Source of the DNA: Mucilaginibacter sp.
Lineage (GTDB): Bacteria; Bacteroidota; Bacteroidia; Sphingobacteriales; Sphingobacteriaceae
Reading direction: 5' to 3'
DNA length: 64,000 nt
NCBI RefSeq assembly: GCF_025359345.1
Contig: NZ_JANYGQ010000028.1
Span: 248,001 to 312,000 of the forward strand
How positions within the stretch are numbered: the first letter of the stretch is position 1; every line of letters begins with the position of its first letter. A program made the position numbers and the translations under genes. The notes beneath the pieces were generated by a model, which was not told the origin of the DNA, did no database searches, and worked only from the letters and a program-made list of their open reading frames with translations. Positions 8,281 to 16,987 of the stretch are shown here, piece after piece.

Positions 8281-8298
8281 ACGCGATGCTTCGCGTCT
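8279..8298 (+). repeat. Perfect hairpin overlapping the gntK stop codon
   Basis: AGACGCGA and TCGCGTCT form an 8-bp stem around TGCT. A second small hairpin (CTCTCGCTGAGAG) follows. There is no T-run, so it may be a repeat or a weak terminator. Confidence 0.5.
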
Positions 8299-8410
8299 CT
8301 CGCTGAGAGGTTGTACTACTGCTAACGAATGTTACTTTTAATTTTCGTTAACCTAACGTTATCATTTCAACTTTACCATCATCCCGCCCAAATAATGCAA
8401 ATCTTATTTT

Positions 8411-8418
8411 TAGATTTG
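8411..8418 (+). promoter_or_regulatory. Possible -7 element for glpD
   Basis: TAGATTTG matches TAnnTTTG exactly, 51 bases before the ATG of glpD. No TTG lies at the standard -33 position. Confidence 0.35.
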
Positions 8419-8469
8419 AATGGGTAGCCGTTACATTTTAACGCAGTTCATCCAAACCAATTTAAAATA

Positions 8470-10047
8470 ATGGTTAACACCGAACGTGAAAAATTAGTTG
8501 AAGCAATCAGTATTCCCGAAGAAATATGGGATATAATAGTTGTTGGCGGTGGCGCTACCGGGCTGGGCACGGCGCTTGATGCTGCCTCGCGTGGTTATAA
8601 AACCTTGTTACTTGAACAGGCGGACTTTGCCAAAGGAACTTCAAGCCGCAGCACCAAACTTGTTCACGGGGGCGTCCGGTACCTTGCCCAGGGAGATATC
8701 GGGTTAGTGCGTGAAGCCTTGTACGAACGTGGGTTACTACTAAAAAACGCGGCGCACCTTGTAAAAAACGAATCCTTTATCATCCCCAATTACAACTGGT
8801 GGAGCGGGCCGTTTTATACCGTAGGGCTAACCATTTATGACCTGCTGGCAGGTAAGCTCAGTTTCGGACGGTCGAAACATATCTCAAAAAAAGAAACAAT
8901 CCGCAGGCTCCCCGGTATTCAGCAGAAAAATTTATATGGGGGCGTAGTATATCACGATGGACAGTTCGATGATTCGCGGCTTGCAATAAACCTTGCCCAA
9001 ACTTGTCTCGAACAGGGCGCAACGGTTTTAAACTATTTCCAGGTTACGGGTTTACTTAAAGAAAATGGAAAAATGGCAGGGGTTGTTGCCAGCGATATGG
9101 AAACAAGTAAGGTCTATAACCTTAAAAGCAAAGCCGTAATTAATGCAACAGGTGTTTTTGTAGATGATTTACTTCAGAAAGACGAAGCCCATAAAAAGCC
9201 GCTGGTAAAGTCGAGCCAGGGCATTCATATTGTGGTCGACAAATCATTTATGCCCGGTGACGATGCGGTAATGATACCCAAAACCGATGACGGACGGGTG
9301 CTTTTTGTTTTGCCGTGGCACGGCAAGCTTTTGATAGGCACTACCGATACGCCACTTGATAAACACAGCCTGGAGCCGGTGGCTTTAGAGGAGGAAATAG
9401 GCTTTGTAATGCGCAATGTAGGCGAATATTTAACCCGGGTGCCCGGGCGGGAGGATGTGCGCAGTATATTTGCCGGCCTGCGCCCATTGGCGGCGCCGCA
9501 GGAAGGGTCAGCAAAAACAAAAGAAATCTCGCGCAGCCATAAACTCATTGTATCCGGATCGGGCTTAATCACCATAACGGGTGGGAAATGGACAACCTAC
9601 CGGCGCATGGCGCAGGATACGGTTGACAAGGCTGTTGAAACTGCCGGCTTAAGTCCCCGCGCCAGTGTAACAACAACCTTGTCGATACACGGCAATAAAA
9701 ATGATGTCGACCGTAATGACCACCTGTATGTTTATGGAACAGATAAGGATGCAGTCCTCCAGCTTATTAATGAAAATGCTGAATGGGGGAAACCGCTGCA
9801 CCCGGCGCTTGAATATAAAAAGGCAGAAATGATTTGGGCTGTACGCCATGAAATGGCACGTACGGTAGAAGACGTACTGGCCCGTAGGGTAAGGGCGCTT
9901 TTCCTTGATGCACGGGTAGCCATTGAGATAGCCCCAATAGTTGCACAGCTAATAGCAGGGGAGTTGAAACAGGACGACATCTGGATAGAAAAACAGCTTG
10001 CGGCGTTTAATGAGATCGCTCGGAATTATTTATTAATTCCTTTTTAG
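8470..10047 (+). CDS. glpD: Aerobic glycerol-3-phosphate dehydrogenase
   Basis: This FAD enzyme oxidises glycerol 3-phosphate to dihydroxyacetone phosphate and passes electrons to quinone at the membrane. The 525-residue product is typical in length. The dinucleotide-binding motif VVGGGATGLGTALDAASRG lies at residues 24-42, and the family signature SSRSTKLVHGGVRYL follows. Further conserved blocks are LFVLPWHGKLLIGTTDTP and GGKWTTYRRMAQD. The C-terminal domain (WAVRHEMARTVEDVLARR) matches the DAO_C domain. It leads the glpD-glpK-glpF group, which converts imported glycerol to a glycolytic intermediate. Confidence 0.96.
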   Translation: MVNTEREKLVEAISIPEEIWDIIVVGGGATGLGTALDAASRGYKTLLLEQADFAKGTSSRSTKLVHGGVRYLAQGDIGLVREALYERGLLLKNAAHLVKNESFIIPNYNWWSGPFYTVGLTIYDLLAGKLSFGRSKHISKKETIRRLPGIQQKNLYGGVVYHDGQFDDSRLAINLAQTCLEQGATVLNYFQVTGLLKENGKMAGVVASDMETSKVYNLKSKAVINATGVFVDDLLQKDEAHKKPLVKSSQGIHIVVDKSFMPGDDAVMIPKTDDGRVLFVLPWHGKLLIGTTDTPLDKHSLEPVALEEEIGFVMRNVGEYLTRVPGREDVRSIFAGLRPLAAPQEGSAKTKEISRSHKLIVSGSGLITITGGKWTTYRRMAQDTVDKAVETAGLSPRASVTTTLSIHGNKNDVDRNDHLYVYGTDKDAVLQLINENAEWGKPLHPALEYKKAEMIWAVRHEMARTVEDVLARRVRALFLDARVAIEIAPIVAQLIAGELKQDDIWIEKQLAAFNEIARNYLLIPF

Positions 10048-10126
10048 TTGATTAATAATTATCCAAACCTATTTTGTAATTTCCCCCAACCAATTACCAA
10101 CCTTCATGTAAATAGCTCAGGGGACT

Positions 10127-10165
10127 TTCTGCCATGAACTATGAACCATGAACTATGAACCACAC
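10127..10165 (+). repeat. Tandem ATGAACTATGAACC repeats at the glpK start
   Basis: The words CATGAACTATGAACC occur in tandem immediately before and across the first possible glpK start codon, creating several in-line ATGs. This makes the annotated start uncertain. Confidence 0.6.
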
Positions 10166-10166
10166 G

Positions 10167-11666
10167 ATGAACCAAGACTATATTTTGGCTTTAGACCAGG
10201 GCACCACCAGCTCGCGGGCTATAATTTTTGACCATGACGGGCAGATACGGTCCGTTGCACAAAAAGAATTTACCCAGATATTTCCACAACCGGGCTGGGT
10301 TGAGCATGACCCCAATGAAATATGGTCCACCCAGGCTGGTGTAGCTGCCGAGGCTACCACGAAAATGGGTATCAATGGTAAAAATATTAAAGCTATCGGC
10401 ATCACCAACCAGCGGGAAACGACTATTCTCTGGAATCGCGAAACCGGATTGCCTGTTTACAACGCCATCGTTTGGCAGGACAGGCGGACATCCGAATATT
10501 GCGACAAACTAAAAAACGAAGGACTAACTGATATTATCCGATCCAAAACAGGACTGATAATCGACTCCTATTTTTCCGCCTCAAAAATCAACTGGATTTT
10601 AAACAACGTTGATGGCGCTAAAGAACTGGCTGAACAGGGCAAGCTTGCCTTCGGCACAGTTGATACCTGGCTGGTATGGAAATTCACCCGTGGCAGGGTA
10701 CACGTTACCGATGTAACCAACGCCAGCCGCACCATGTTGTACAACATCCGTACCCAGCAGTGGGATGGCGATTTGTTAAAGATATTCGGCGTACCAGCCA
10801 GCGTGCTGCCCGAAGTAAAACAATCCAGTGAAATTTACGGCGAAACCGACACCACCATATTCGCTTCAAAAGTTCCCATCGCAGGCATAGCCGGCGATCA
10901 GCAATCCGCATTATTCGGCCAGATGTGTATTGATAAAGGCATGGTTAAAAACACCTATGGCACCGGCTGTTTTATGCTGATGAACATTGGCAGCGAGTTT
11001 ATTGAATCGAAAAATAACCTGCTGACCACCGTCGCCTGGAAAATAAACGGACAAATTCAATACGCCTTCGAGGGGAGTATATTTATTGGCGGCGCCGTGG
11101 TACAATGGCTGCGCGATGGCTTGGGCGTTATCAAAACCTCGGCAGAAGTTGAACAGTTGGCATTAAGCGTAACTGACACCGGCGGCGTATATTTTGTCCC
11201 TGCTTTTGCCGGCCTGGGCGCTCCATACTGGGATCCGGATGCCCGTGGTACTATTGTGGGAATTACCCGCGGCACAACAGCGGCCCACATTGCCCGTGCC
11301 GCAACAGAGGCAATTGCCTACCAAACAGTGGACGTTTTAAAGGCGATGGAAGCCGACGCAGGCCTGTCGATAAAAGAACTAAGGGTTGATGGCGGTGCAA
11401 CGGCCAATAACCTGTTAATGCAGTTTCAGGCCGATCTACTGGGTTGTAAAGTAATTAGGCCCCGCATAGTTGAAACCACGGCATTGGGTGCAGCCTACCT
11501 GGCTGGTTTGGCTGTGGGTTATTGGAACAACGTAGAAGAGATTCAGCAGCAATGGCAAACCGAGCGCGATTTTGTGCCGGTTGAAAATACAGATGCAGTG
11601 CAGCAGGCGATGGCAGGATGGAAAAGGGCTGTGGCTGCTACGCAAAGCTGGTCTGCAAAGTCATAA
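10167..11666 (+). CDS. glpK: Glycerol kinase
   Basis: It phosphorylates glycerol with ATP to give sn-glycerol 3-phosphate, trapping glycerol that enters through GlpF and supplying GlpD. The product is a typical full-length FGGY kinase of 499 residues from this start. It opens with ALDQGTTSSRA and contains TNQRETTILWNRETG, VWQDRRT, GIAGDQQSALFGQ and the C-terminal GLGAPYWDPDARG and LRVDGGATANN blocks. I chose the ATG at 10167 because it places the phosphate loop at the usual distance from the N terminus. An in-frame ATG at 10155 lies inside a tandem repeat and would add four residues. Confidence 0.97.
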   Translation: MNQDYILALDQGTTSSRAIIFDHDGQIRSVAQKEFTQIFPQPGWVEHDPNEIWSTQAGVAAEATTKMGINGKNIKAIGITNQRETTILWNRETGLPVYNAIVWQDRRTSEYCDKLKNEGLTDIIRSKTGLIIDSYFSASKINWILNNVDGAKELAEQGKLAFGTVDTWLVWKFTRGRVHVTDVTNASRTMLYNIRTQQWDGDLLKIFGVPASVLPEVKQSSEIYGETDTTIFASKVPIAGIAGDQQSALFGQMCIDKGMVKNTYGTGCFMLMNIGSEFIESKNNLLTTVAWKINGQIQYAFEGSIFIGGAVVQWLRDGLGVIKTSAEVEQLALSVTDTGGVYFVPAFAGLGAPYWDPDARGTIVGITRGTTAAHIARAATEAIAYQTVDVLKAMEADAGLSIKELRVDGGATANNLLMQFQADLLGCKVIRPRIVETTALGAAYLAGLAVGYWNNVEEIQQQWQTERDFVPVENTDAVQQAMAGWKRAVAATQSWSAKS

Positions 11667-11750
11667 GTCGATAGTCTTGAGCCTTTTATAGGAGTTATTA
11701 AATAATTTTAGTTCGACTAAGGACTTTCGACTTTAGACTCAGGACTAATT
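11661..11750. repeat. AGTC-rich imperfect inverted repeat between glpK and glpF
   Basis: AGTCATAAGTCGATAGTC near 11661 and GGACTTTCGACTTTAGACTC near 11721 are roughly reverse complements. The pair fills most of the 98-base gap and could fold as a hairpin inside the glp transcript. Confidence 0.5.
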
Positions 11751-11764
11751 AAAACCCAAAAAAT

Positions 11765-12493
11765 ATGTCACCATTTCTAGCCGAACTGATCGGCACCATG
11801 TTACTGATATTATTAGGCGATGGCGTTGTTGCCAACGTTTTATTAAACGATACCAAGGGCAACAACAGCGGCTGGATGGTAATAACCACGGCCTGGGGCC
11901 TGGCCGTTTTTGTAGGCGTAGTGGTTGCCGGGCCGTATAGCGGTGCACATTTAAACCCTGCGGTAACAATTGGGCTGGCTGTTGCCGGCAAATTTGCCTG
12001 GGCAAAAGTGGTCTCGTATATCGTGGCACAAATGCTGGGTGCATTTTTAGGCGCATTTTTGGTATGGGTAATGTACTACGACCATTTCAAGAAGACCAAC
12101 AACCCCGGATTTATTCTCGCCATATTTTGTACCGGGCCCGCTATCCGTAATTATGTTTCCAATATCGCTAGCGAGATTATAGGTGCCTTTGTATTGATAT
12201 TTGTTGTCTTTTACATAGCCGATGGTCAGATCATCCCAAATAAAACGCCCATAGGACTGGGCTCAGTAGGGGCGTTGCCGGTAGCATTTTTGGTATGGGT
12301 TATTGGCCTTGCGCTTGGCGGTACAACAGGTTACGCCATAAATCCAGCCCGCGATTTGGGGCCACGGATAATACATTATCTTCTCCCTATAAAAAATAAA
12401 GGTACCAGCGATTGGCAATACGCATGGATACCTATAGTTGGGCCGATTGCGGGTGCTGTTATTGCTGCAGAACTGTTTTTGCAGTTAAAATAG
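11765..12493 (+). CDS. glpF: Glycerol uptake facilitator (aquaglyceroporin)
   Basis: This membrane channel of the MIP family admits glycerol by facilitated diffusion. Both signature loops are present: HLNPAVTIG in the first half (residues about 61-69) and AINPARDLGPR in the second. The 242 residues contain six hydrophobic segments. The Asp after the second NPA box (NPARD) favours a glycerol-type channel over a water-only aquaporin. It follows glpK on the same strand and completes the glycerol pathway. Confidence 0.96.
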   Translation: MSPFLAELIGTMLLILLGDGVVANVLLNDTKGNNSGWMVITTAWGLAVFVGVVVAGPYSGAHLNPAVTIGLAVAGKFAWAKVVSYIVAQMLGAFLGAFLVWVMYYDHFKKTNNPGFILAIFCTGPAIRNYVSNIASEIIGAFVLIFVVFYIADGQIIPNKTPIGLGSVGALPVAFLVWVIGLALGGTTGYAINPARDLGPRIIHYLLPIKNKGTSDWQYAWIPIVGPIAGAVIAAELFLQLK

Positions 12494-12604
12494 TCTTGGG
12501 ATTAATTTTTATCTTGACTCTTGTTTCTTGGCTCTTGGTTTTTGGTTCTGACTTCGCAAAAAGCTTAATTATGTATTTATGCTGAATTAATATAATTTAG
12601 CGAT

Positions 12605-12967
12605 ATGAAGCTCACAGCCTTACGCCCTGTAATTTATTCAAAACAGGTAAAATTTACCGTCGAATTTTATATCGAAATACTTGGCTTTACCTGCAACGGG
12701 GTTACGGAAGACTGGACCTGGGCCAGCTTGTCGCGCGATGAGGTAGAGATAATGGTATCTTATCCCAACGCACATGTACCGTTTGATAAACCAACCTTTA
12801 CCGGTTCTATTTATATCACTGTAGATAATGTTGACGAATTATGGGAGCAACTGAAAGTAGTTACTCATAATTGCTACGCGCTGGAGACGTTTGATTACGG
12901 CATGCGGGAATTTGCCATATATGATAACAATGGCTATTTGATACAGTTCGGGCAACCGGTGGAATAA
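12605..12967 (+). CDS. VOC-superfamily (glyoxalase/bleomycin-resistance fold) protein
   Basis: The small protein of 120 residues has the paired beta-alpha-beta-beta-beta pattern of the vicinal oxygen chelate fold. It begins LRPVIYSKQVKFTVEFYIEILGFTC and ends with YDNNGYLIQFGQPVE, the usual substrate-pocket strand. The nearby Glu and Asp residues could bind a metal, but no enzyme activity can be assigned. It is convergent with the regulator at 12970-13935, leaving only two bases between stops. A stretch of TTG-rich repeat-like sequence fills the gap before it. Confidence 0.75.
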   Translation: MKLTALRPVIYSKQVKFTVEFYIEILGFTCNGVTEDWTWASLSRDEVEIMVSYPNAHVPFDKPTFTGSIYITVDNVDELWEQLKVVTHNCYALETFDYGMREFAIYDNNGYLIQFGQPVE

Positions 12968-12969
12968 AT

Positions 12970-13935
12970 TCAACCTGCATATTTCTTCCGGTAATCAATT
13001 GGGGACAGGTCGGTGAATTTTCTGAAGACTTTCCTGAACGCATTGATATCATTGTAACCAGTCTCGTAAATAATCTCGTTAACTGTTTTCTTACCGGCTT
13101 CCAGGTGTTTTTTTGCAAATTCCACTTTCACCCGCTGTATATATTCGGCAACTGAATTTCCGGTACTTTTTTTGAACCGACGTTCAAATGTTCGCCTGCC
13201 AACTGAAAATCTTCCGCATACTTCATCCACAGAAAATACCATTCCCGGGTTGTTTTCGATATACTCCTGCGATTCGAGCACCAACTCGTCACCATGACGT
13301 TTCTGCCCCATAAATATTATAAATGGGTTCTGGCTTTTCCGTTCAATATCGATCTCAAACATCTTTGACGCCAGGATTGAAATCTCCTTACCTAAATGTT
13401 TTTCGAGAATATACAGCAGCAGGTTAAGATATGTATAACCACCACCGCAAGTGTAAATACCTTTTTCGTCAGTAATAATGGAGTCGTCGATAACCTTCAC
13501 AGCCGGGAACATTGCTTTAAATTCATTTGTAGCTGCCCAATGAACAGCACATTTTCCATCATCAAGCAAGCCGGTTGATGCAAGATAAAACGAACCAACG
13601 CACAGGCAAACAATTTCTGCACCGTTACGATATTGCGACAGTATCCATTCTGTGTACGCGTCATTTTTTGCGATAGCCTTAACGAAGTCACCGCACAGCA
13701 GTGGTATAACTATTACATCGGTCTTTTTTACTTCACCAATGGTTTTGTCTGCCCGGATGGTATAAAGGCCATTTCCGAACTCCACACTTTTTGAAACACC
13801 CACTATCTCCACTTCATAAAACGAGGGTTTGCCCTGGTAACGCATAAAATCGTTTACCCGGTTGAATAGCTGGTGGCTGCTGTCGATGCTGGTTAGGGTT
13901 GCATCGTAAAGCGATAAGATGGAAACATGCTTCAT
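12970..13935 (-). CDS. GlxA-type AraC-family transcriptional regulator with a DJ-1/PfpI domain
   Basis: The 321-residue regulator joins an N-terminal class I glutamine amidotransferase-like (DJ-1/PfpI) domain (about 1-190) to a C-terminal AraC-type DNA-binding domain (about 225-321). The nucleophile-elbow region reads EIVCLCVGSFYLAS, with a Cys as in DJ-1-like sensors. The C-terminal part shows two helix-turn-helix units (VCGRFSVGRRTFERRF and ETGYNDINAFRKVFRKF). It is divergent from the VOC gene that follows, so it probably controls that gene, itself, or both. The ligand is unknown. Confidence 0.88.
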   Translation of the reverse strand: MKHVSILSLYDATLTSIDSSHQLFNRVNDFMRYQGKPSFYEVEIVGVSKSVEFGNGLYTIRADKTIGEVKKTDVIVIPLLCGDFVKAIAKNDAYTEWILSQYRNGAEIVCLCVGSFYLASTGLLDDGKCAVHWAATNEFKAMFPAVKVIDDSIITDEKGIYTCGGGYTYLNLLLYILEKHLGKEISILASKMFEIDIERKSQNPFIIFMGQKRHGDELVLESQEYIENNPGMVFSVDEVCGRFSVGRRTFERRFKKSTGNSVAEYIQRVKVEFAKKHLEAGKKTVNEIIYETGYNDINAFRKVFRKFTDLSPIDYRKKYAG

Positions 13936-14035
13936 AATTCCGGTATTGGTTACTTACAAAGGTGGAGAATTCAGTTGTCGCAATCAACAGGTAACATTGT
14001 CGTTTTTACCATTTACTGGCGAAGTACACGTACCG

Positions 14036-14043
14036 TAGTTTTG
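14036..14043 (+). promoter_or_regulatory. Possible -7 element for the second VOC gene
   Basis: TAGTTTTG matches TAnnTTTG exactly and lies 33 bases before the ATG at 14077. It supports that start over the longer open frame from 13927. There is no TTG at the standard -33 spacing. Confidence 0.4.
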
Positions 14044-14076
14044 TATTATATTAATCATCAATTAAAACACTATAAA

Positions 14077-14403
14077 ATGAAATCAATTGAAGTTGTTATG
14101 CTACCCGTTACTGACAGAGAAAAAGCAAAGGATTTTTATCAGAAACTCGGTTTTAAGTTAATAATGGAGGTTCCGTCGGGTCACGATGAAACGTGGACGC
14201 AAATGGGTCTTCCTGGCAGCGAAGCCACCATCTCCCTAGGAAAGTTTCATGCCATAATTTGCGAAACCGACGATATCGCGCAGGAGGTTGAAAATATCAT
14301 AGCCAAAGGCATCGAGATTGGCGAAATTGATGACACTCCCTGGGGTAAGTTTGCCTGGGTAAAAGACCCTGACGGCAATGGGTTATGCCTGCATCAGAAA
14401 TAA
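14077..14403 (+). CDS. Glyoxalase/VOC-fold protein
   Basis: The 108-residue protein starts MKSIEVVMLPVTDREKAKDF, the normal first strand and helix of VOC proteins, which is why I place the start at 14077. An open frame extends back to 13927 but overlaps the divergent regulator and its extra 50 residues look non-coding. The C-terminal WVKDPDGNGLCLHQK is the classic VOC metal-site strand with the Asp-Pro-Asp-Gly-Asn turn. The specific substrate is unknown. A strong terminator follows. Confidence 0.82.
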   Translation: MKSIEVVMLPVTDREKAKDFYQKLGFKLIMEVPSGHDETWTQMGLPGSEATISLGKFHAIICETDDIAQEVENIIAKGIEIGEIDDTPWGKFAWVKDPDGNGLCLHQK

Positions 14404-14431
14404 ACGCCCGAAAAATTAGTCTGAACGTGTT

Positions 14432-14468
14432 GCCCGGTTAGCTATCAAATGCTGGCCGGGCTTTTTTT
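14432..14468 (+). terminator. Rho-independent terminator after the VOC gene
   Basis: GCCCGGTTAGC pairs with GCTGGCCGGGC (two G-U pairs) around an 8-base loop and is followed by seven T residues. Confidence 0.88.
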
Positions 14469-14635
14469 AAAATATGAAATTTATAATGGAGGGTGTTTAC
14501 AGGTGTTTGCATTTTTTTGGTATTTTTTAATTATATATTATTGATAACTAAGTAAATATAAAAATATCGATGAAAAATGTGTTAATCCTCTTTTTCTTAA
14601 AATTTTGTAAGTGAATTGAATTTTCGATAAAAACG

Positions 14636-14665
14636 TTTGGAATATCTAATTATTTTCTAAATTTG
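14636..14665 (+). promoter_or_regulatory. Promoter of the MarR-GNAT gene
   Basis: A -33-like TTTG (14636-14639) is separated by 18 bases from TAAATTTG (14658-14665), a perfect -7 match. The predicted start falls within the adjoining operator. Confidence 0.55.
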
Positions 14666-14666
14666 A

Positions 14667-14690
14667 GTAATTGATTACGTAATTTATTAC
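14667..14690 (+). promoter_or_regulatory. Tandem-dyad operator, probably for MarR-type autoregulation
   Basis: Two adjacent 12-base palindromes, GTAATTGATTAC and GTAATTTATTAC, share the form GTAATnnATTAC. Their junction creates a further palindrome, ATTACGTAAT. They lie one base after the -7 box and end two bases before the ATG, so a dimer bound here would block transcription start. Confidence 0.6.
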
Positions 14691-14692
14691 TT

Positions 14693-15637
14693 ATGAATAT
14701 TTATGAAAAAACCGGCAAGATGGCACTAGGCAGCAGGCTGCGCCGGTTAGGAGAATTATTCGCCGAGCAATCTGCACAGATATATCCCGTATATGGCATT
14801 GAAATACAGCCGAAATGGTTCCCTGTGTATTATGCGCTATCTAATGGCGAGGAAAAATCCATTACCGAAATAGCTGTGGAAATTGGTCATTCGCACCCAT
14901 CGGTAAGTACTATTGTAAAGGAAATGATGAAAAAAGGGTTTGCAGTGGCGACCGCGGCAAAGGGCGATGGCCGGAAAAATTTTGTGAAACTCAGTGAAAA
15001 AGGATTAAGCGTTAACGGACGGATACAAGCACAATACGCCGATGTAAATGCCGCCATTGAAAGCGCCTTCGCCGAAACGCAATATAATTTGTGGAAAGCA
15101 CTTGAAGAGTGGGAGTTTTTATTGGAGCAAAAAAGCTTAATGAGAAGGGTAGAAGAGCAGCGCAAATTTCGCGAAGGTAAAGAGGTGCAGATTGTGCCCT
15201 ACCAGCCTGAATACAAGGCTGCTTTTAAAAAACTAAATGAGGACTGGATAACCCAATATTTCAAGATGGAAGATTTCGATTATAAATACCTCGACCATCC
15301 GCAGGAAAATATTTTAAACAAAGGCGGTCATATTTTTATGGCAATATACAAGGGTGAGCCGGTGGGTACTTGTGCCATTGTCAAAATGGATGACACTAAA
15401 TTTGAACTGGCTAAGATGGGAGTCGCCCCCGCAGCTAAAGGCATAGGTATTGGCTATCTTTTAGGGCAGGCCTGCGCTCAAAAAGCAAAGGAAGTAGGCG
15501 CAACGAAGCTTTACCTGGAAACGAACACTTTATTAAAACCGGCCATAAGCCTATATCATAAGCTTGGTTTTAAAAAAATAACCGGTCCGCCATCACCGTA
15601 CGAGCGGAGTAATATACAAATGGAAATGATTTTATAA
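14693..15637 (+). CDS. MarR-family regulator fused to a GNAT N-acetyltransferase
   Basis: The 314-residue protein has an N-terminal winged-helix MarR domain (about 1-150; helix-turn-helix around SITEIAVEIGHSHPSVSTIV). The C-terminal GNAT domain (about 165-314) has acetyl-CoA loop VAPAAKGIGIGYLLGQAC and terminal strand LYHKLGFKKI. Such fusions are known in Bacteroidota; their substrates are mostly unknown. The start is well placed directly after a promoter and a double palindrome, so autorepression is likely. The neighbours do not suggest a target pathway. Confidence 0.9.
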   Translation: MNIYEKTGKMALGSRLRRLGELFAEQSAQIYPVYGIEIQPKWFPVYYALSNGEEKSITEIAVEIGHSHPSVSTIVKEMMKKGFAVATAAKGDGRKNFVKLSEKGLSVNGRIQAQYADVNAAIESAFAETQYNLWKALEEWEFLLEQKSLMRRVEEQRKFREGKEVQIVPYQPEYKAAFKKLNEDWITQYFKMEDFDYKYLDHPQENILNKGGHIFMAIYKGEPVGTCAIVKMDDTKFELAKMGVAPAAKGIGIGYLLGQACAQKAKEVGATKLYLETNTLLKPAISLYHKLGFKKITGPPSPYERSNIQMEMIL

Positions 15638-15651
15638 GTGGTTACTTTCAC

Positions 15652-15808
15652 GATCGTCATTGGAGGAACGATCCGCCAGCTGGCGGACTGCATATGCAAA
15701 TCAAAGAAGAATAAACTAACTGGTGACCTAAAGCAGCGTTTAGGTCACCACATTATTAAGGTTCATGAATGTCCTCCGTAAAGATGGCTTCGTTGTTCGC
15801 CATGACGG
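15652..15808. repeat. Intergenic element with CGTCAT...ATGACGG ends and two internal palindromes
   Basis: The left end GATCGTCATTGGAGGAACGA is roughly mirrored by TTCGTTGTTCGCCATGACGG at the right end. Inside are the perfect palindrome TCCGCCAGCTGGCGGA (15672-15687) and the hairpin at 15721-15750. The style matches other dispersed elements in this window. Confidence 0.55.
15721..15750. terminator. Perfect 12-bp hairpin between convergent genes
   Basis: TGGTGACCTAAA and TTTAGGTCACCA pair without mismatch around GCAGCG. It sits between a plus-strand and a minus-strand gene end, where a bidirectional terminator is expected, but it lacks a strong T-run. Confidence 0.5.
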
Positions 15809-15820
15809 TCTATTTTGATG

Positions 15821-16987
15821 TTATTGCTTCCGCTGTGCTTTCTCCCAAACCGCGCTTTGCTTCGTAGTAAAATACCGGATAATCCCCATCAGCACAGCAT
15901 AATTCATTACACAAAAATAGTAGGGCACAAACAGCGCTTTAATGCGAATCTGCCGTTTCTCCATAATAAAACCGAGGAACGCCAGGAAATAAAACAAAAT
16001 TTGTGCTACAAATATGCTGTTGTATAAAAAGGTGCGGGGCAAAAACGCATTTAGCACAAATATCAGTATCAGCAGGAAGGGGGTAACCGTCCACCTCAAT
16101 ACACGATGGCTGACATACTGAAAGGACAGCACTGGGAATTTAAAGGGATTAAACAATTGTGGCAGCCGTAGTATAGACTGTATCCCGCCCGCAGCTATCC
16201 TTATTTTACGTTTCAACTCTTCCGATACATTTTCTGATGCGTTTTCAATCGCGTAAGCCTCGGGTTCGTAAACTATACGGTAACCTTTGGCAGCTATCAG
16301 CATCGATATCATAAAGTCATCCAGTACCGTATCAGCAGGCACGTCCTGGTAAAGCGATTTGCGTACGCTGAATAGTTCGCCCGCAGCGCCCACCACCGAG
16401 TAAAGCTCCGAATCCCATTTTTTTAATGCTGATTCATATTTCCAATAAAAGCCCTCGCCGGCGGCGCTGGCATCTGCGTTTTCATCCATTTGTACCCGCT
16501 TTTCGCCGGCAACGCAGCCCACGGTTTTATCGGCGTAGTGCCGGCAAATATTAATGATGGCGTCGGCGTTTAAAAATGTATTGGCATCGGTAAACACGGC
16601 AATCTTAGTTGTTACATATTCCATTGCGCGGTGTACGGCAGCAATTTTGCCTGCGCGCCGTGGCTGGTGCAAAAGCTGTACCTGCGGATATGTTGAAATA
16701 ATTTCAGGTGTCTTATCCGACGAACCATCAGTAACAAACAGCAGTTTTAGTTTTCCTTCGGGATAGTTAAGCTTTAAACAGTTGGCGATTTTATCCTCCA
16801 TGTAGCTTTCCTCGTTATAAGCGGCAACCACAAGGGTACAATCTGGTAACGTGGCATTATCGGTAACGGGGATTAAGGGCCTGCCTTTTACGGCCCGCTT
16901 TATCTTGATTAAGAAATATAGAAAAATACCATACCCGGCAAAGGTGTAAAAAACAATAAAAAAACTGAGCCAGAAGATAATGATCAT
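15821..16987 (-). CDS. Membrane glycosyltransferase family 2 (polysaccharide locus)
   Basis: The 388-residue protein has an N-terminal membrane segment (about 2-28), a cytosolic GT-A glycosyltransferase domain and three to four C-terminal membrane helices. It contains VVAAYNEESYMEDKI and FVTDGSSDKT for nucleotide-sugar binding, FTDANTF as the DxD-like site, and DTVLDDFMIS with the likely catalytic acid. The architecture fits cellulose-synthase/hyaluronan-synthase-like enzymes. Sugar specificity cannot be read. It overlaps the upstream glycosyltransferase by four bases and is the last gene of the minus-strand exopolysaccharide run. Confidence 0.85.
   Translation of the reverse strand: MIIIFWLSFFIVFYTFAGYGIFLYFLIKIKRAVKGRPLIPVTDNATLPDCTLVVAAYNEESYMEDKIANCLKLNYPEGKLKLLFVTDGSSDKTPEIISTYPQVQLLHQPRRAGKIAAVHRAMEYVTTKIAVFTDANTFLNADAIINICRHYADKTVGCVAGEKRVQMDENADASAAGEGFYWKYESALKKWDSELYSVVGAAGELFSVRKSLYQDVPADTVLDDFMISMLIAAKGYRIVYEPEAYAIENASENVSEELKRKIRIAAGGIQSILRLPQLFNPFKFPVLSFQYVSHRVLRWTVTPFLLILIFVLNAFLPRTFLYNSIFVAQILFYFLAFLGFIMEKRQIRIKALFVPYYFCVMNYAVLMGIIRYFTTKQSAVWEKAQRKQ

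Noticed and set aside
13927..14076. N-terminal extension of the second VOC protein
   Set aside because: The extra 50 residues have no fold signal, overlap the divergent regulator gene and contain a promoter-like -7 box.
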